A DNA stretch of 64,000 nt from Thermothelomyces thermophilus ATCC 42464. Taxonomy: Eukaryota > Ascomycota > Sordariomycetes > Sordariales > Chaetomiaceae. The notes under the pieces are model-generated. The model had not been told where the DNA came from and made no database searches. It worked only from the letters and a program-made list of their open reading frames with translations. This document shows, in pieces, positions 1 to 11,925 of the stretch. Positions within the stretch are counted from its first letter, which is position 1; every line of letters starts with the position of its first letter. The stretch spans positions 8,742,001-8,806,000 of the forward strand of contig NC_016472.1 in assembly GCF_000226095.1 (NCBI RefSeq), given 5' to 3'. Both the position numbers and the translations under genes were made by a program.

Positions 1-1596
1 CGCAGCTCGCGGATGCTGATCAGGCGACAAGCGGTGACCTCGCGGTCGACCGTCTCGTACTCCATCACATCAGCGTCGGCCCGGGGATCGAGCGGCTGGC
101 CACCGCCGCCGCCGCCGGCCGCCGCCCCCGCAGCGGCAGGGGCTAGCATGCTGGTGATCTTGCGCAGATTGGCGTCGGTCCGGACGAGACTGTTTTCGTT
201 GGGCCGCGCGGGGGTCTTTCGAGCGCTGCCGCCGCCGCCGCCGCTTGCCTTAGAAGCGGCGGCCGCTGCTGACTGTTGTTGAGAGTCCGGGGCCAGGCCT
301 GACCAGGTGCTGCCCGGCAGAAGGGTCTGCGTCACAAAGGTCCGACTGGCGTCCACCGCAGCGAGCTTGGCGCGAATGTGCTCGCAGATGGCTTGAATGA
401 TCTCGTCTTCGTTCAGAAAGTTGACCTCGCGCTTTGTGGGATGGACGTTGACGTCTACCCTGCGCGGGTCAATTTCGAGGCTCAGGTATACAAAGGGGTG
501 CCCGCCCTTGGGAAGAAAAGCCGAGTATGTCTGCTCGATGGCTTTTCGGATGTTGGACGACTCCACACACCTGTGGTTGATGAACAGAAGGATGGTCGTC
601 TTTTTGGTACTGTAGTTGGCATTGGTGGCGAGCCCCTTGGCCTTGAACGCCCAGCGGTCATCGGACGTGGAGAGCTCGGTGAGTTCGCTCGCAATGCCGC
701 CTCCGTATATCTGACGGATTCTGTCGTGGCACGAAGTGCTCGCCTGGACGGCGATGCTCGTTGAGGACTCGCCATGCTTCTTGCAGGAAAAGGCAACATT
801 GGAGCAGTGAACGGCGTAGCGGCCTACCATGTCGATGATCTTGTTGTACTCGTCCGAAGGTGAGCGGAAGGCTCGTCGACGGGTCGGGACGTTATAGAAC
901 AGGTCCTCGACCGTGACCTGGGTACCTTGCCGGCCGGCCACAGGCTTCGGGTCCGGCGACTGACCAGGCTTGGCAGGCACCAGCTTCCCGCCGTCATAGT
1001 AGGCTCGCCAGGCGCAGTTCGACTCGCGAGTTTTGGTGGTCACTGTGAGATGGGCAATATGGCTGATGCTGGCCAGGGCCTCGCCGCGAAACCCGTAGGT
1101 GGCGATGGTTTGGAGGTCCTCGAATTTTTGCAACTTGGACGTAGTGAAGCGCTCGCACAGAATCGGCAAGTCCTCCTTCTGTTCCCTCGGTGAGAGGTGA
1201 GCAGTCCGGACAGGGACGTAGATGGGAGCCCGGGAAGAAGGGGGGGGGGGGATCTCACATCAATGCCCGAGCCGTTGTCGGTGATTTGCAGCAGCTTCAG
1301 GCCGCCATCTTTCACCAGAACTTCGATGGATGTGGAGCCTGCGTCCACGGCATTCTCAATCAGCTCCTTCAACGCGTGGACCGGAGCGACAATGATCTCT
1401 CCGGCGGCAATCTTGTTGACGACGTCTTGATCGAGGGCCTAAGCAGCTCGGACTTAGCAATCCGAGTAGGATGCGACCCGCGCTGAGTGGAGAGATGTTG
1501 ACCAACCTTGATCCGGCGGGGAACTGGCGTCTCGTTTAGAGCATCGGCTTTCCGCTTGGCGCCGCGGGGCGCATCCAGGTCCATTGCATCACTCAT
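1..1596 (-). CDS. MLH1: DNA mismatch repair protein Mlh1 (MutL homologue), N-terminal part, cut by window start
   Basis: Mlh1 is the common subunit of the MutL heterodimers (with Pms1, Mlh2 or Mlh3) that act after MutS in nuclear mismatch repair. Exons read as complement(join(<1..1178, 1259..1438, 1507..1596)); exons 1 and 2 are 90 and 180 nt, both whole codons. The first ATG at 1596 is followed by a lysine/arginine-rich segment (KRKADAL...PRRIK). The GHKL ATPase motifs are clear: [11 protein letters not shown] (residues about 54-64, with the catalytic Glu and the Mg-binding Asn), DNGSGID (about 84-90) and TYGFRGEAL in exon 3. The transducer domain follows, then a Gly/Ala/Ser-rich linker with several runs of Gly and Ala codons. 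About 482 residues are visible; the C-terminal dimerisation domain lies beyond the window. Introns are 80 nt and 68 nt with normal GT...AG ends. The identity is certain at family level, and Mlh1 is strongly favoured over Pms1 by the sequence around the ATPase motifs. Confidence 0.95.
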
Positions 1597-3078
1597 CGTT
1601 GCCGTCTCCGTCGGACACCGGGGGGGGGGGGAAGGAGGGAATGCGGAGGCCGAAACTGGCGAGTTTGAGCACTTTCCTTCCCCGCGCTTACATGCGGCCG
1701 CTCTGTGGGCTCATTTCAGCTCAGCCACGGCAGCAGTGCTAAGAAAACAGCACCAAACCGATGCGAAATCAGGCATCCAACCGGCAGGGCAGATAGCGAC
1801 TTCCTTGCTAAGCCGCCGGAACGGTTGTTATTGCGGGTCCTGCGCGGTTACACCAACATGCTTTGCTGGGCCCCGGTCCCTAACCAGGCGTGACTTGCAG
1901 GACCAGGGTTACGGTTCTTCTACTAGTACGGATTACTAGCGTACTGTACCCAGGAGGGTGGCGGGGGGCGGGGCGGCTACCCCGGTTGTTGGCGGGTGCT
2001 GAGGCGGGCCGCTAATCCTACATCATTCGCCCTGCTGTGTGCGTGCCAGGTATTAACTATTCACAATCCAGAATCCGTACGTACAGTACATGTATATACA
2101 CTACAGAATATGTAAGGTATGTACTGTACTTCGAGCTGCTGGTGAGGTGCGAAGCTCCTTCTCGCTCCCGGATTTGTGTTTGCCTGGCACTCCACAAGGC
2201 ACAGCAGGGCTACCGATCGGAAACTCTTCAAAGCGCCCATGTTTTCAGGGAGAATTATTTGCTGCCATCTCGATGGATGTTACCTCGGCAAGACAGCGTG
2301 ACAGCACCAAGGCCAACAGAGTATCCAACGGATTCGGCACCCCTAATTAGGTACCTCCCTCAGCCCTCCATACCTTCGAAGATTTAAATATTCGGGACAA
2401 GGCCTGACTTGAATTCTCCAGGTTTGGACTTCCGACTTCCGGCCAGTGTTTCAGTCCGGGATGCCAGGCAACTCTCACCGAGGGGGGCTGAGCTTCCTAG
2501 CCGATGTCGTGGCCGACTACGGATGCGGACTGTGCCTTTCCCCGGCGCTCTTTTCGCCACTTCGACGGTTGTCAACCGGCCCCAACGGGTCGGGCTGGTT
2601 CGGTCAGCAGTCAGCTGATGGCACCAACAACTTGGGCAGTTAGTTCTTTGTGGTTGTTGGGGGCGTGGGGTGGGGTCTCAAGATAGAGTTGCATCCTGCA
2701 GTGCGCCCGCTCGCGCGCCGCTCCCGCCCATGCTTGCAGGTCCCGCTCCCGCCTTACCAACCCGTCCGTCATGCAGCCCTGCGGTTTTCCCTAGGCGGAC
2801 AGATAGAACAAGCGGGGCGCCCTCAACTGGTGCGCGAAGTGTATGTATGTACTCTGTTTGTTGGCCCTGGTTCTGCGGACGAGTGACCGGTCCCCTTCGG
2901 TCGCATAGTATGACTGTGTGACTGTGTGACTGTTAAATATGGGACCGCCGGCCGCCAGCACGGCCATTTTGGCCTCGCTCCCGGACGCGTTGATGTTACG
3001 CAAGGGCCGAATACGCTGGATTTGAGCGGTAGTAGTAGTACAGAGTCTTGTGTGTCATCTCAGGACCACTTCCCGGTC
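1597..3078. other. Intergenic, upstream of MLH1 and of the unknown gene at 3079
   Basis: No convincing reading frame. It holds a G run at 1621-1630, an exact copy of the intergenic 11-mer GTACGGATTAC at 1926-1936, and GTAC-rich palindromes around 2075-2125. A small (ACTGTGTG)-like repeat lies at about 2910-2932. It presumably contains both divergent promoters, but no specific element could be assigned. Confidence 0.5.
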
Positions 3079-3920
3079 ATGACAGGCGCTTCTCCGCGCG
3101 ACACGTCTGGGCTGTCAAGCCCGGAAGCGGACGCGGCCGTGAGTGAAGGACACTCTTCAGTCCAGGTCAACCTCGACATTTCGAGCCAGCGGTAGGTAAT
3201 AAATAGCCAGCCTCCATCTGCTCCAACACACGCACACCCCCCCCCCCCAACACACACCCCGGCGCTGCTTCTCTGACGTTAACCAGGGGACGAAGCAGCA
3301 TAGGGGGCCGCTCCCGATCGTCATCAGTCCGCCCCTCACCGTCTCGAGGCCCCGAAAGGTCGTTGACGCGCCAAGCAACGTCCAACTCCGCGTCGTCCTT
3401 CGTTTCTTCGCAATCGTCGTCACAGCCGTCCCCAGGCGACCCAACACCCCCCGAGGACGTACTGAGGGGCCTCGTCGTCGTAAGCAGCGAGCCGGCCAGC
3501 GCTGCTCTGCATGGCGTCAAGCGGCCGCACGACGACGAGACGGCGGATGAGCCCTTGGCCAAGCGGGACAGGCTCGGCGAGGAGCTGGAGCGCATGTTCG
3601 CGCTGCATCCGTCCGCCGTTCCGCCGGCCCCGGCCCCGGCCCCGGCGCTGTCAGCGGGGTCCTCCTCGGCCTTCTCGACATCGGCCACCGTTGCGCACCC
3701 GGCGACACCAGCCAACGGGGCCGCAGCCACCCGGTTACCCCCCCACCCGACAGCGGTCGGTAGGTCCGCGGGCACCCTTCCCATCCGGCCTGGCAGACAA
3801 CGCCTCCCGCGCCTAGGCAACGGCACAGCCATATCCCGCAACAGGATACCCGAGGAGTCGGAACCGCCGAGCCCGAGTGACGGCAACTCGGAACGCTCGT
3901 TTGACCATGGCCAAACTTGA
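3079..3920 (+). CDS. Unknown disordered Ser/Pro/Ala-rich protein
   Basis: I do not recognise this protein. It is proposed as join(3079..3191, 3287..3920), 248 residues. The intron (3192-3286) has donor GTAGGT, a CTGAC branch-like site and acceptor CCAG. It removes an in-frame stop and joins two stretches of the same low-complexity, Ser/Arg-rich character (SSQRGRSS and SRSSSVRPSPSRG). The middle carries basic and acidic patches (KRPHDDE, LAKRDRL), then Pro/Ala repeats (PAPAPAPA), and the tail is rich in Pro, Ser and Glu (EESEPPSPSDG). No domain, membrane segment or signal peptide is seen; the KR patches could serve for nuclear entry. The start is uncertain: the frame is open upstream to at least 2926 but the first ATG in frame is at 3079. 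The biased but protein-like composition and consistent splicing favour a real gene; the alternative is a chance open frame. Confidence 0.5.
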
Positions 3921-6297
3921 CGAACAACACTCGATCCGTACTTCTCTTTTTCATTCTCGTTCCTCTCTGCCCGCGGCCGGGCGTAAGACCGTATGCCCTC
4001 TATGGATCCTCATCTGGTGAAAATTGCCCCGACTGGAGGACAGTGGAGACGTTCAACGGTTTTCTTGTCGATCTCAGGTGGAGAGCACCGAACCCGCGGG
4101 TACACTAAATTAAAAAACCTTGGTAGCGAAATCTCGGATTCAATCTGGCAATTTCCCAACCGTACATGTATGTACTGTACGTATGAACCGATCACACATT
4201 TGTTAGTGTACGGATGCATATAATTTAGAACCCCTTCGTTTTAGCAACACACCCCCTGCACCCGACCTCGATGGGTTCACCAGAACCCCCTTCCTGTGCG
4301 TTCTCTCATCTCTTTGCCCTTATCCAGCTCGCTTTTCTTCCTCTTTATTTTCCCAAACGGCAGCCAGCGGAGAAGGAGCATGCATGGTATGGGGGGTTCG
4401 GGGGTGGAGAAAAGTTTGCATAAATGAATCCGGTTACACTACGCACGACCCCGTTTCGGCCGACAGGGACAGGAGAGCAAACCAGCTAGAAGGACCGCAA
4501 ACAGTGGGTAAAGAGTGATGGGCAGGGGGCTGGTTGGGTATACAATGCGAAGAGTGCAACAGAGAAATGAAATGCACAATATCGTGCGCCCAAGTCGCGG
4601 GTAGAAGAACACGGGAGAAAAACAAGAGAAGGGAGAGGCAGAAAAGAGCGAGAGCGAGAACAAGAGAGAGACGGAGGGAGGGAGGGAGAGAGTCTGGGTA
4701 AGACGAGTAAGCTGGGCACCCTATTTATGCAACTTCCATTGTTTATTCCAATGGAGGGAAAAGGGAAAGGGAATTTCAAGCAGCGTGCTCAGTTCCCCCG
4801 TCACTCTCTTGCTTACCGGTCGACTCATCTGCCAGCCCTATTCAGATGTCAGGGGGGAGTTGACGTGCCTGCTATGGTCACGCTATAAATTGTCTGATAT
4901 ATGATGACGCCTTTCACCATACCTCGACGCAAAATGAAAATCGATCAAACTCCTTCCTCCTTGGAGGGGCTAAAAATAGTGTACCTCCTTGGTCCGGAGC
5001 CCCGGCCATGGCAGCCGCCACTGCGGTTCCGGTTGGTCAATAACTCCGAGAAAACCTTAACTCAACGTCCACCTGTCCAGGGGTATCATCCTGCTTCCCC
5101 TCCCTCTAATTTCGATTCCTCCTTCCTGACAATGCCTACTTGTAGTTCATGCCATATTCATCTTTTTTGTCTGAAATTCCACACCGACCAGCGTCATGGT
5201 CATAAACAGAACCTGCGCCCAGATGAAGAGAGAAAAAAAAACAAGAAAATAATATCGGATCTCTCCACTGGAGACCCGAACCCCCAGACCGCCTCGAGCT
5301 TTGATGCAGGCCACATCGGCCGGCCGCATGCGGAGCGAAACCATCATCTCCTATCAACAGCCGCAGCCGGCAAGCAATGACCCAATGGCCCGAATGCCCC
5401 CAAGCCCTCCTCTGTCAAGCAAAGGGATAAACCACTCGGACGGTGACGAGCGAACGAAATATCGGAAAGCTAAAAAAAATAAAAAATAAAAAATAAAAAA
5501 TATAAAAAAAAGGTCGAAGCAGTTCAGGCATTATCCCCAGCAATTTGCTTCGACCTCAACCCTGGCCCCTTTCCGACGCTACCCGATTCCCAACCCTACG
5601 CTCGCCGCCTGATACCAAGGAAGCACGATGGCGACAACACTACTAAGCGGTAAACAGACCATGTGCTAGAGTGTCCCCTAAAGAAAGGGGAGCCTCCAAA
5701 AATAAGTGGAGGGAAGGGGGCTTGAAGAGGGAAGGGAGAACCGGGAGAGTGCGATAGGCGAAAAGAAAGGCCAAGACCCAACGAGCCGCATTGAAGTGAA
5801 GAAAAATGGGGTGAGAAGAGAAGAGGTGGAAAGAGATGATATGAACCAAGTCAAATTTGAAACGACCCCCCATCCCGACAAAACGCCAGAAGAGAGAAAT
5901 GCTCCCTCGACTCCCATATCCCTCCCCCCCCCCCCCCCCCCCCGCTTACCGGAACGTCGCTAATGGACCTCCTCCAACACCTCAGGTTGCTCGCCGAATG
6001 CACAGAACAGGGAGAAATACGTGCAAACGTGTATAGTGGTATCATCCCCCAAGATGCGATCCCAAAACATGGAAAGCTCCCCCCAGGAAAATAAAGGGGA
6101 CGGGAGAAGAGAAAGAACGAACAAAAAAAAAAGGAGAGAGGCGAAGCAACAAAAGGAGAAAAAGAGACAATAAGGTCCAATCAATCATCATGCTCTCTTA
6201 CTTTTCCTGGACTTTTCCTTTCTCCCTGTATGGCCACGATAAAGAGCCCTGGTCTCTGTTTAGTTTAGGACCGACTGAGCTGTGTCCATTCTAACCG
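3921..6297. other. Intergenic, purine-rich and A-rich low complexity
   Basis: No gene supported. Notable stretches are a GA-rich block at about 4611-4692, A-rich sequence at 5470-5510, a C run at 5926-5943 and purine-rich DNA at 5700-6190. The part next to 6297 is likely the 3' region of the Zn2Cys6 gene. Confidence 0.5.
5511..5556. repeat. Perfect 11-bp inverted repeat with 24-nt loop
   Basis: AGGTCGAAGCA at 5511-5521 is matched exactly by its complement TGCTTCGACCT at 5546-5556. The hairpin sits directly after a 40-nt A/T-only stretch. No neighbouring gene explains it; it may be chance or the stump of a small element. Confidence 0.6.
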
Positions 6298-9121
6298 CTA
6301 CCGCTGTGGACTCTCCCTCGTTTCCGGCTGTTCAATCAGACCTCCGATTTCTATTCGGGTCCGTTCCTCTCGGGCTTGGTATGGCGGTACAACAGCGGCA
6401 GCAGCAGCAGCAGCAGCCGGAGGCGGAGGAGGATGAGGAGGAGGAGGTGGTGGTGGTGCTGGTGGCGGCGGCAGCGATTGCTGAGTCTGAGGCACGTCGC
6501 GTTGTTGTGAGGTGCCTAAAGGTGGGCTCCTTATCCTGGGAAGAGGTAGCTGATAATCTGTGAGTTGAGATGGGCGACCAGACGGGTGCGCCTCGGTTCT
6601 CGGGACCTGGTATGCGCTAGGGGTGATTGGGTAGTCGGCCCGTCCCGGTGAGAGGCCATACGGTGATGAGAGGAGGCTTGGGCGTCGGGCTGGCAACATG
6701 TGCAGCGACGACCCGCCAGTCAGCTGTGCGGTCTGCCTGGGATCGTGGTGCCCAGCATCGCTCAGCCTCGACTGACGCGAGTCGAACGTCGCCGAGGGCG
6801 GTGTGGACTGGGAGTACGGTTGCAGGCCGGGGTCAAAGGAGCCGCCCAAATCTCTGAGGCTGCTGGGTGAGGGCGTCGGGTACGATGGCTGGTTCGTTCG
6901 GTTCAGTAACAGAACGACGAAATATATCGAGTCCCGACTGGCTAGCCCTGCTCGTACCGAGATCGGTCGCGCATGCCCGTCGTCGCCGAGGAAAGTAAAA
7001 GTATCCAGCCAGTGGAGCGGGTATCTCGACACTTCTTCCGGGGTAAAGCTAAGGCTTTGCATCACCGCCTCGCTCCGCTCGTTGAATATCGGCGGCAAGT
7101 AAGCTGGATCCTTGCTGGTTTGCTCTTCCTGCGCCTGCTGCCGGAGTCTGGAAGCTCTCGGACGGTCTTCGGCTACCAGCACATTCGCGAAGTCGACTCC
7201 CGTGACTGAAGACCGGCCGATCGCACTCAGGAAGGATGGGGATACCCTTGAGAATTCGAGGCCGATTGTCAGGTACGCAACCGGCTCTTCGGGTGCTCTG
7301 GCTAGGGCGTTCGACAGCGGGGCAGGGTACACGTTCGCATCGGATGCCAACCCGCGCTCCAGGAACCTCGGTGCAATTGGTTCGGCTGGCTGGGATTTCA
7401 GCACACGGTACGATTGACTTCGGCGAACAGGGTCATCGTGAACCATACCCAGCCGTGGCCCCGGGTCGTACACTAGCGGCCTCCTCATGGCGTCCGCGGC
7501 ACTTCCGAATCCGGAACCCTCATATCTCGCTTGGCCGTCATCCCGTAGACGGGGCCGTCCGCGCTTCTTGTGTTGCACATCGACACATGCCGCCTCCTTG
7601 TTGGTGCTGACGCATCTCGAGCATGGGCGCTGTGCTATTGACTCGTCAGCAAATCAACCATGAGAATGGCTTGCCCGGGAGCCAGGCAAAAGAGACCGCT
7701 GACAGGGAACGAAGGCCGGAGGAGAGATGAGTCGACTCCGAGACAGCAACCCCCGGTGTCATCCGCCGATGAGTGCGATGAACAGGGAGGTTTTGCGACC
7801 CTTGGCCGCTTGGTGATGCACCATAATGGCTAAAAAATACCAAGCAGCCGAGAGGGCTGCAAGAGCCGTCGATCTGCAACAAGTCCCGCGATATTTGAAG
7901 GACAACGGGCCGGCTAGCCGGAGGATCAAACATCCGCCCTGCAGCAGCGGACCGTTCTGGCCTGTGATCAATGGCATCGAAGAGAGGGTGTATAAATAAA
8001 TAAATAAAAAAAAGGAGCATTGGCACCGGGGCCAATCGCCCACGCCCCATTGCGGCCCGAGCACTGAAGAGAGGCGGATCCCGCTTGAGAACCGTCCCCC
8101 TCCCGTTCCTGCAGTCTGGTGACCCCATACCATACTCGATGCGACGAGGCATATCACTGAGCCGCCCGGCTCGAGCGGCTGCGCCAGGTGGGGAGTCGAC
8201 CGGGGATTCAGAAATGGCGTTGCACGCTGGTGCTTGGCGGTGTTTGGATCCCGCGCCTACTGTGTAAACGGTCCCGGAATCGCTTTGACAATATGATGGT
8301 GTCAATCAATTCCAGGGGAACCCCGACGACGGGAGCCGCAGCGCCAATGCCGCCACCTTAGCCCGGTTGTTCATAATTTTGGTTTGTGCTTAATATCGGT
8401 CAAATACGACTAAGGTTACATACCGTCACATCTACTAACCGTCAGCGCTTCGAATGGTCCGAATTTGGTGATGGGTCAGACACTTGGGGAGAACGAACCG
8501 GAGGTGCGCCTTCTTGCAAGGCACGCACGCTGAGGCCACGTGCCCTTTCGTCTTTCTCTGTGACCTTGGCTGCGTGTCAGGTGGGAAATCTGTGATGGGA
8601 CGGTGTGCCGCTGGAGCGTACGTTTGTGGAGAGAGGAGAGATCCGGGATGATTCGAGGTCGTTCCGGTTCCGGGGGCAGGCAAGTAGACTGGCGGCTGGG
8701 GGGCGCCGCCCTGGCTGGGCGGATGCGAGTAGAGCAATGACCCTGCCCCCGGTACCTCGATAGGGGGGAGAGCGTACGATGCTCGATCCGGCGGATTTGA
8801 GAGGTATACACGGGAGCCATCGGCGGCTGCTACCTGCGCCCTCTCCTCGTTTCCTGCAGTCGAAGCGGTCGGATACACATTATGTATAGTCGCCTGATAC
8901 GTCCCCTGGCCCTGTTCGGCAACCTCGCGGCTGTTCTTCGGGGGTAGCGGCGGAGACCCCGACATGGGCGGAGAGGGATAGCTGTGTGGTGAATCAGCAG
9001 CAGCTCCGGGGCCGGCTTTGGTCTGTGCGAGATCGAGGCCGAGACGTGGAGTGTTCGCTATTCCTCGGCGATGGGCAAAAGACGTCCAACAATCGTCGCC
9101 TCGGTGGCCGAATGGCCGCAT
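6298..9121 (-). CDS. Zn2Cys6 transcription factor with PAS-like domain, spliced through an 8-nt microexon
   Basis: This is a nuclear DNA-binding regulator of the fungal zinc binuclear cluster class; its targets are unknown. Exons are complement(join(6298..7634, 8424..8431, 8499..9121)), 623+8+1337 = 1968 nt, exactly 656 codons. The cluster reads CVPCKKAHLRC, then DAQRPCSRC and KEAAC, i.e. the full C-x2-C-x6-C-x6-C-x2-C-x7-C pattern. Exon 1 supplies the first two cysteines, the microexon the third (with Asp), and exon 3 the rest. A basic KKRGRPRLRDD segment follows. Residues about 290-410 resemble a PAS sensor fold (VAYLTIGLEFSRVS...YFVVLLLNR). The C-terminus is Pro/Gln-rich with runs of Pro and Ala. 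Introns are 67 nt and 789 nt, the second unusually long. The start is uncertain: the frame stays open upstream of the ATG at 9121 and an upstream exon is possible. The gene is certain as a family member; the exact name is not assigned. Confidence 0.88.
8424..8431 (-). other. 8-nt microexon (ATGTGACG) encoding the third Cys of the zinc cluster
   Basis: On the minus strand the 8 nt are preceded by GCTGACGGTTAGTAG (branch-like site plus acceptor) and followed by the strong donor GTATGT. They complete an Arg codon, give Cys-Asp and begin an Ala codon, restoring both frame and the Cys spacing. Without them the cluster would lack a cysteine and the frame would shift. Confidence 0.88.
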
Positions 9122-11873
9122 GGAGGATATGGCGCTAGGGCCGGTGATGGGCCCGGATGTTCCGAACGTCTTCCGGCCGGCGCGGGCGGGGCTGCACTCC
9201 GCAGGCCGCCGGTCTTGACAAGGTCCCCACCAGGGGAGACAAACTTCCGAACCGTGCCCCGGGAGCGGAGACAGCGACCGACATCACCCGACGCGACGGG
9301 CAAGGCAGTGGTGGTGATGGATGACGAGCGACCGGTAGTCTTCTTTCTCCTGGTACGTGGGAGGACAGGTAAAGCTTCGTCCGCAGGTGAAGCCGTTGGC
9401 TGAACGAGGACGTCTACATGGGTGGGTTGGAGTTCCCCCCCAGATCAGAAGCTCGGTGCAGTCGGCGTTCTGCGTTGTAAGCGCTTGCCACTCGTGCCGA
9501 AGTATAGTTCCAGCGGCCGGAATGCCCCTGTGTTGAAGCCAGCTCCTTTCTAAGGAGGTAGTCGGAAGCTCGACCTGACCGAATGTGACGGCGCTTGGGG
9601 ATGGCGGACGGAGGGGGCTGGGCCACGGCTTCTGGGCGTCTTGGGTTGGACAAGATGCTGCAATGTGAACCCCCTCCTAGTGAGCCTGTAGCTCCGGCCA
9701 GTGACACGACATCCAGCGGCGTCCGCACGATGGAGAAGTTGTCGGGGAGCTGCAGGCCGGTCCCGTCACCAGTGCCTCCCGTGACATGGAGCGCGGTTGT
9801 GAGCCGAGAGCAGCTGGATGAGGGCAACCCGACGGCTGGGTTAGTTAGCTTCTGGGTGGATAGGTGTCGTCCTTCCTAGCTTGCGCCTGTAAATGGGGAG
9901 TTCTGCCCAGAAAGCGGCGGCGGCAGGCGGGCAAGGTATCTTGGTCGAGACTCGGGAAGTACTGCGTAAGAATCGGCGACGGGCGGCACTCGGTGGTTTT
10001 TGTGCGAGTTCAAAGTCAACGGCGCAATTGAGATGGGGCCCAGATGGAGCAAGGATAGTCGTACACACAAAGTCAGGGCACCCTGGCGGGTGTGCTGCTG
10101 CTGTTGAGCAATGCCAGCAAGGGCCCTGGTCATGGGCAAACCCCCTGCCCGGTCCCGGCCTGCGCAGTCTATGTAGTGTTTTGTAGGGTGTGTATGTACA
10201 TACATACATACCTTACGTACCGTATCGAGTGTGCAGCTCTATGGTAGATCTCCTATGTGCAACCTGACGAAAGTTCGTACATAACCGACCTGGTTGAGGT
10301 AGGAACGCACTTTTCATTTGGACAACGTACTGCAGACCACTTCTGGGCCTATCATGTCCCCGGAAAGTCGTCAACCTTGAAGTTCGTGTAGCGAAAGAGG
10401 GAATGGGGGGCGTTCTTGACCTGGGCGCCTCCCTGTATCTGCGGTTAATACGGCGAGTGTGAGGGCGCCAGTGCCGTTGCAGGTAGTGGAACTCCAGCGA
10501 GCGTGGGGGTGGCAGCATGCAGACAGGCGTGGGAAGCTGGTAGTCCATTGGATGCTGGGCGACGACCCGATACCGTTTCATGCGCCCCATCGAAAAGGTT
10601 TAGTGTACGTACCGTGCCATGTTTGTACTGCGTATGTATGTATGTACAGTACATACACTGCATACACACTAAGCAGGTCCTCCTCGATGTTAAAGCCGCA
10701 ATTTCGCTGATGCGCAAGGAAGGGTGCCTCGCACGTCCGTTGATATGTCCGTGTCCCGTCTCAAGTGGCGCGTATCAGCCAGGGCCAGGACCCAGCATTA
10801 GTTAGCTCCGGCTACCAGGACTGACACACTGTCACGGGCCACCCATTGCCAACGGGCCGGGACTCGACCACAATCTTGGGAGCGGGGCTGGCTGGACGGG
10901 TGTTGGAGCCGAGGACAGCCGCTGATGTTGTGCAGAAATCAGCCAAGGGGGAGAGAGGGTGTGTAGTCGAGACATTCCGAACCTGGAAGCGGGCACGAGG
11001 TTTCAAGTCGTCGCTGCCACTCGACCAATAATGCCATGATCACCATTGGAGGCTTTCTCGCAAAGACCTCGTGAAGCGGCGCAGAGTGTCTCATCAGTGA
11101 TGGGGCAGGGGAGAGGAGCGGAAAGTTCAGAAACAGGTTAGTGCGATGGGAATAGGAAAGAGCGCTGTATGGAACTGAGGCGGCACCAAAAGAGCCCTTT
11201 CTGCGGGCACCGGGGCTTCCCGTGCTTCGAGCTCAATCGTCGTCAAATGAACGAGTCCCTAGTCAGCCACGCCAGGGTCAGAAAAGGGATTCGATAAAGT
11301 CACGGTATTGCACCAATGCTCAGCGAAGAACCGGGAAGCCAGCCGCAGATTGGAGAACCAGACGAGTCCCTCCCGCTCTCCGCCAAATTGATCTGGGAAG
11401 GATTGACCTTATTCCGCAAAAATGGCACACTCTGTGCGAGCGCGGGTTTTGGGTGTTGCTCTTGCCATGCCACAAGCTGTTGAGGTTTGCTTAGCCAACA
11501 TCCTGTAATAGCAAGGACTGCCGAGCTAAACTTTATTCGGTAAGCCAGTAGCAAGAGCATCCTTGACAGGAAGGGACTGCCGCAGCGTGAAAGCGCCCAC
11601 ACAGTTCAGGAAACTGTTGGGTGCACGGTGCTTGCGAAGAAGTCGGTCCAGATCAGGCAAATGCCATATTTTCCGGCTCTCGCGGTGACACATCTAAGAA
11701 GCACATCTTGCCCGTCCCAACCTGGAATAAGAACACGAATCTTGAAGGAATTAATCCGTATCGCTCACCATAACCAGCATCTCTGTTGATACATTTCTTC
11801 TTCTTCGCCACCATGTCTCCCGTCTGAGCTTAAAGTCAACCGCGCGCTCGGCTGGGACATTGCATATGTATAC

Positions 11874-11925
11874 ACCTTACCTACTAGTAAGGTAGGTAGG
11901 TAGGTACCTAGGTACCTACAGATGG
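11874..11925. repeat. ACCT/GGTA palindromic repeat block
   Basis: A run of TAGGTAGG and ACCTAGGTACCT units forms nested palindromes. Similar shorter blocks occur at 15340-15370 and 18215-18262. They are intergenic simple repeats. Confidence 0.7.
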
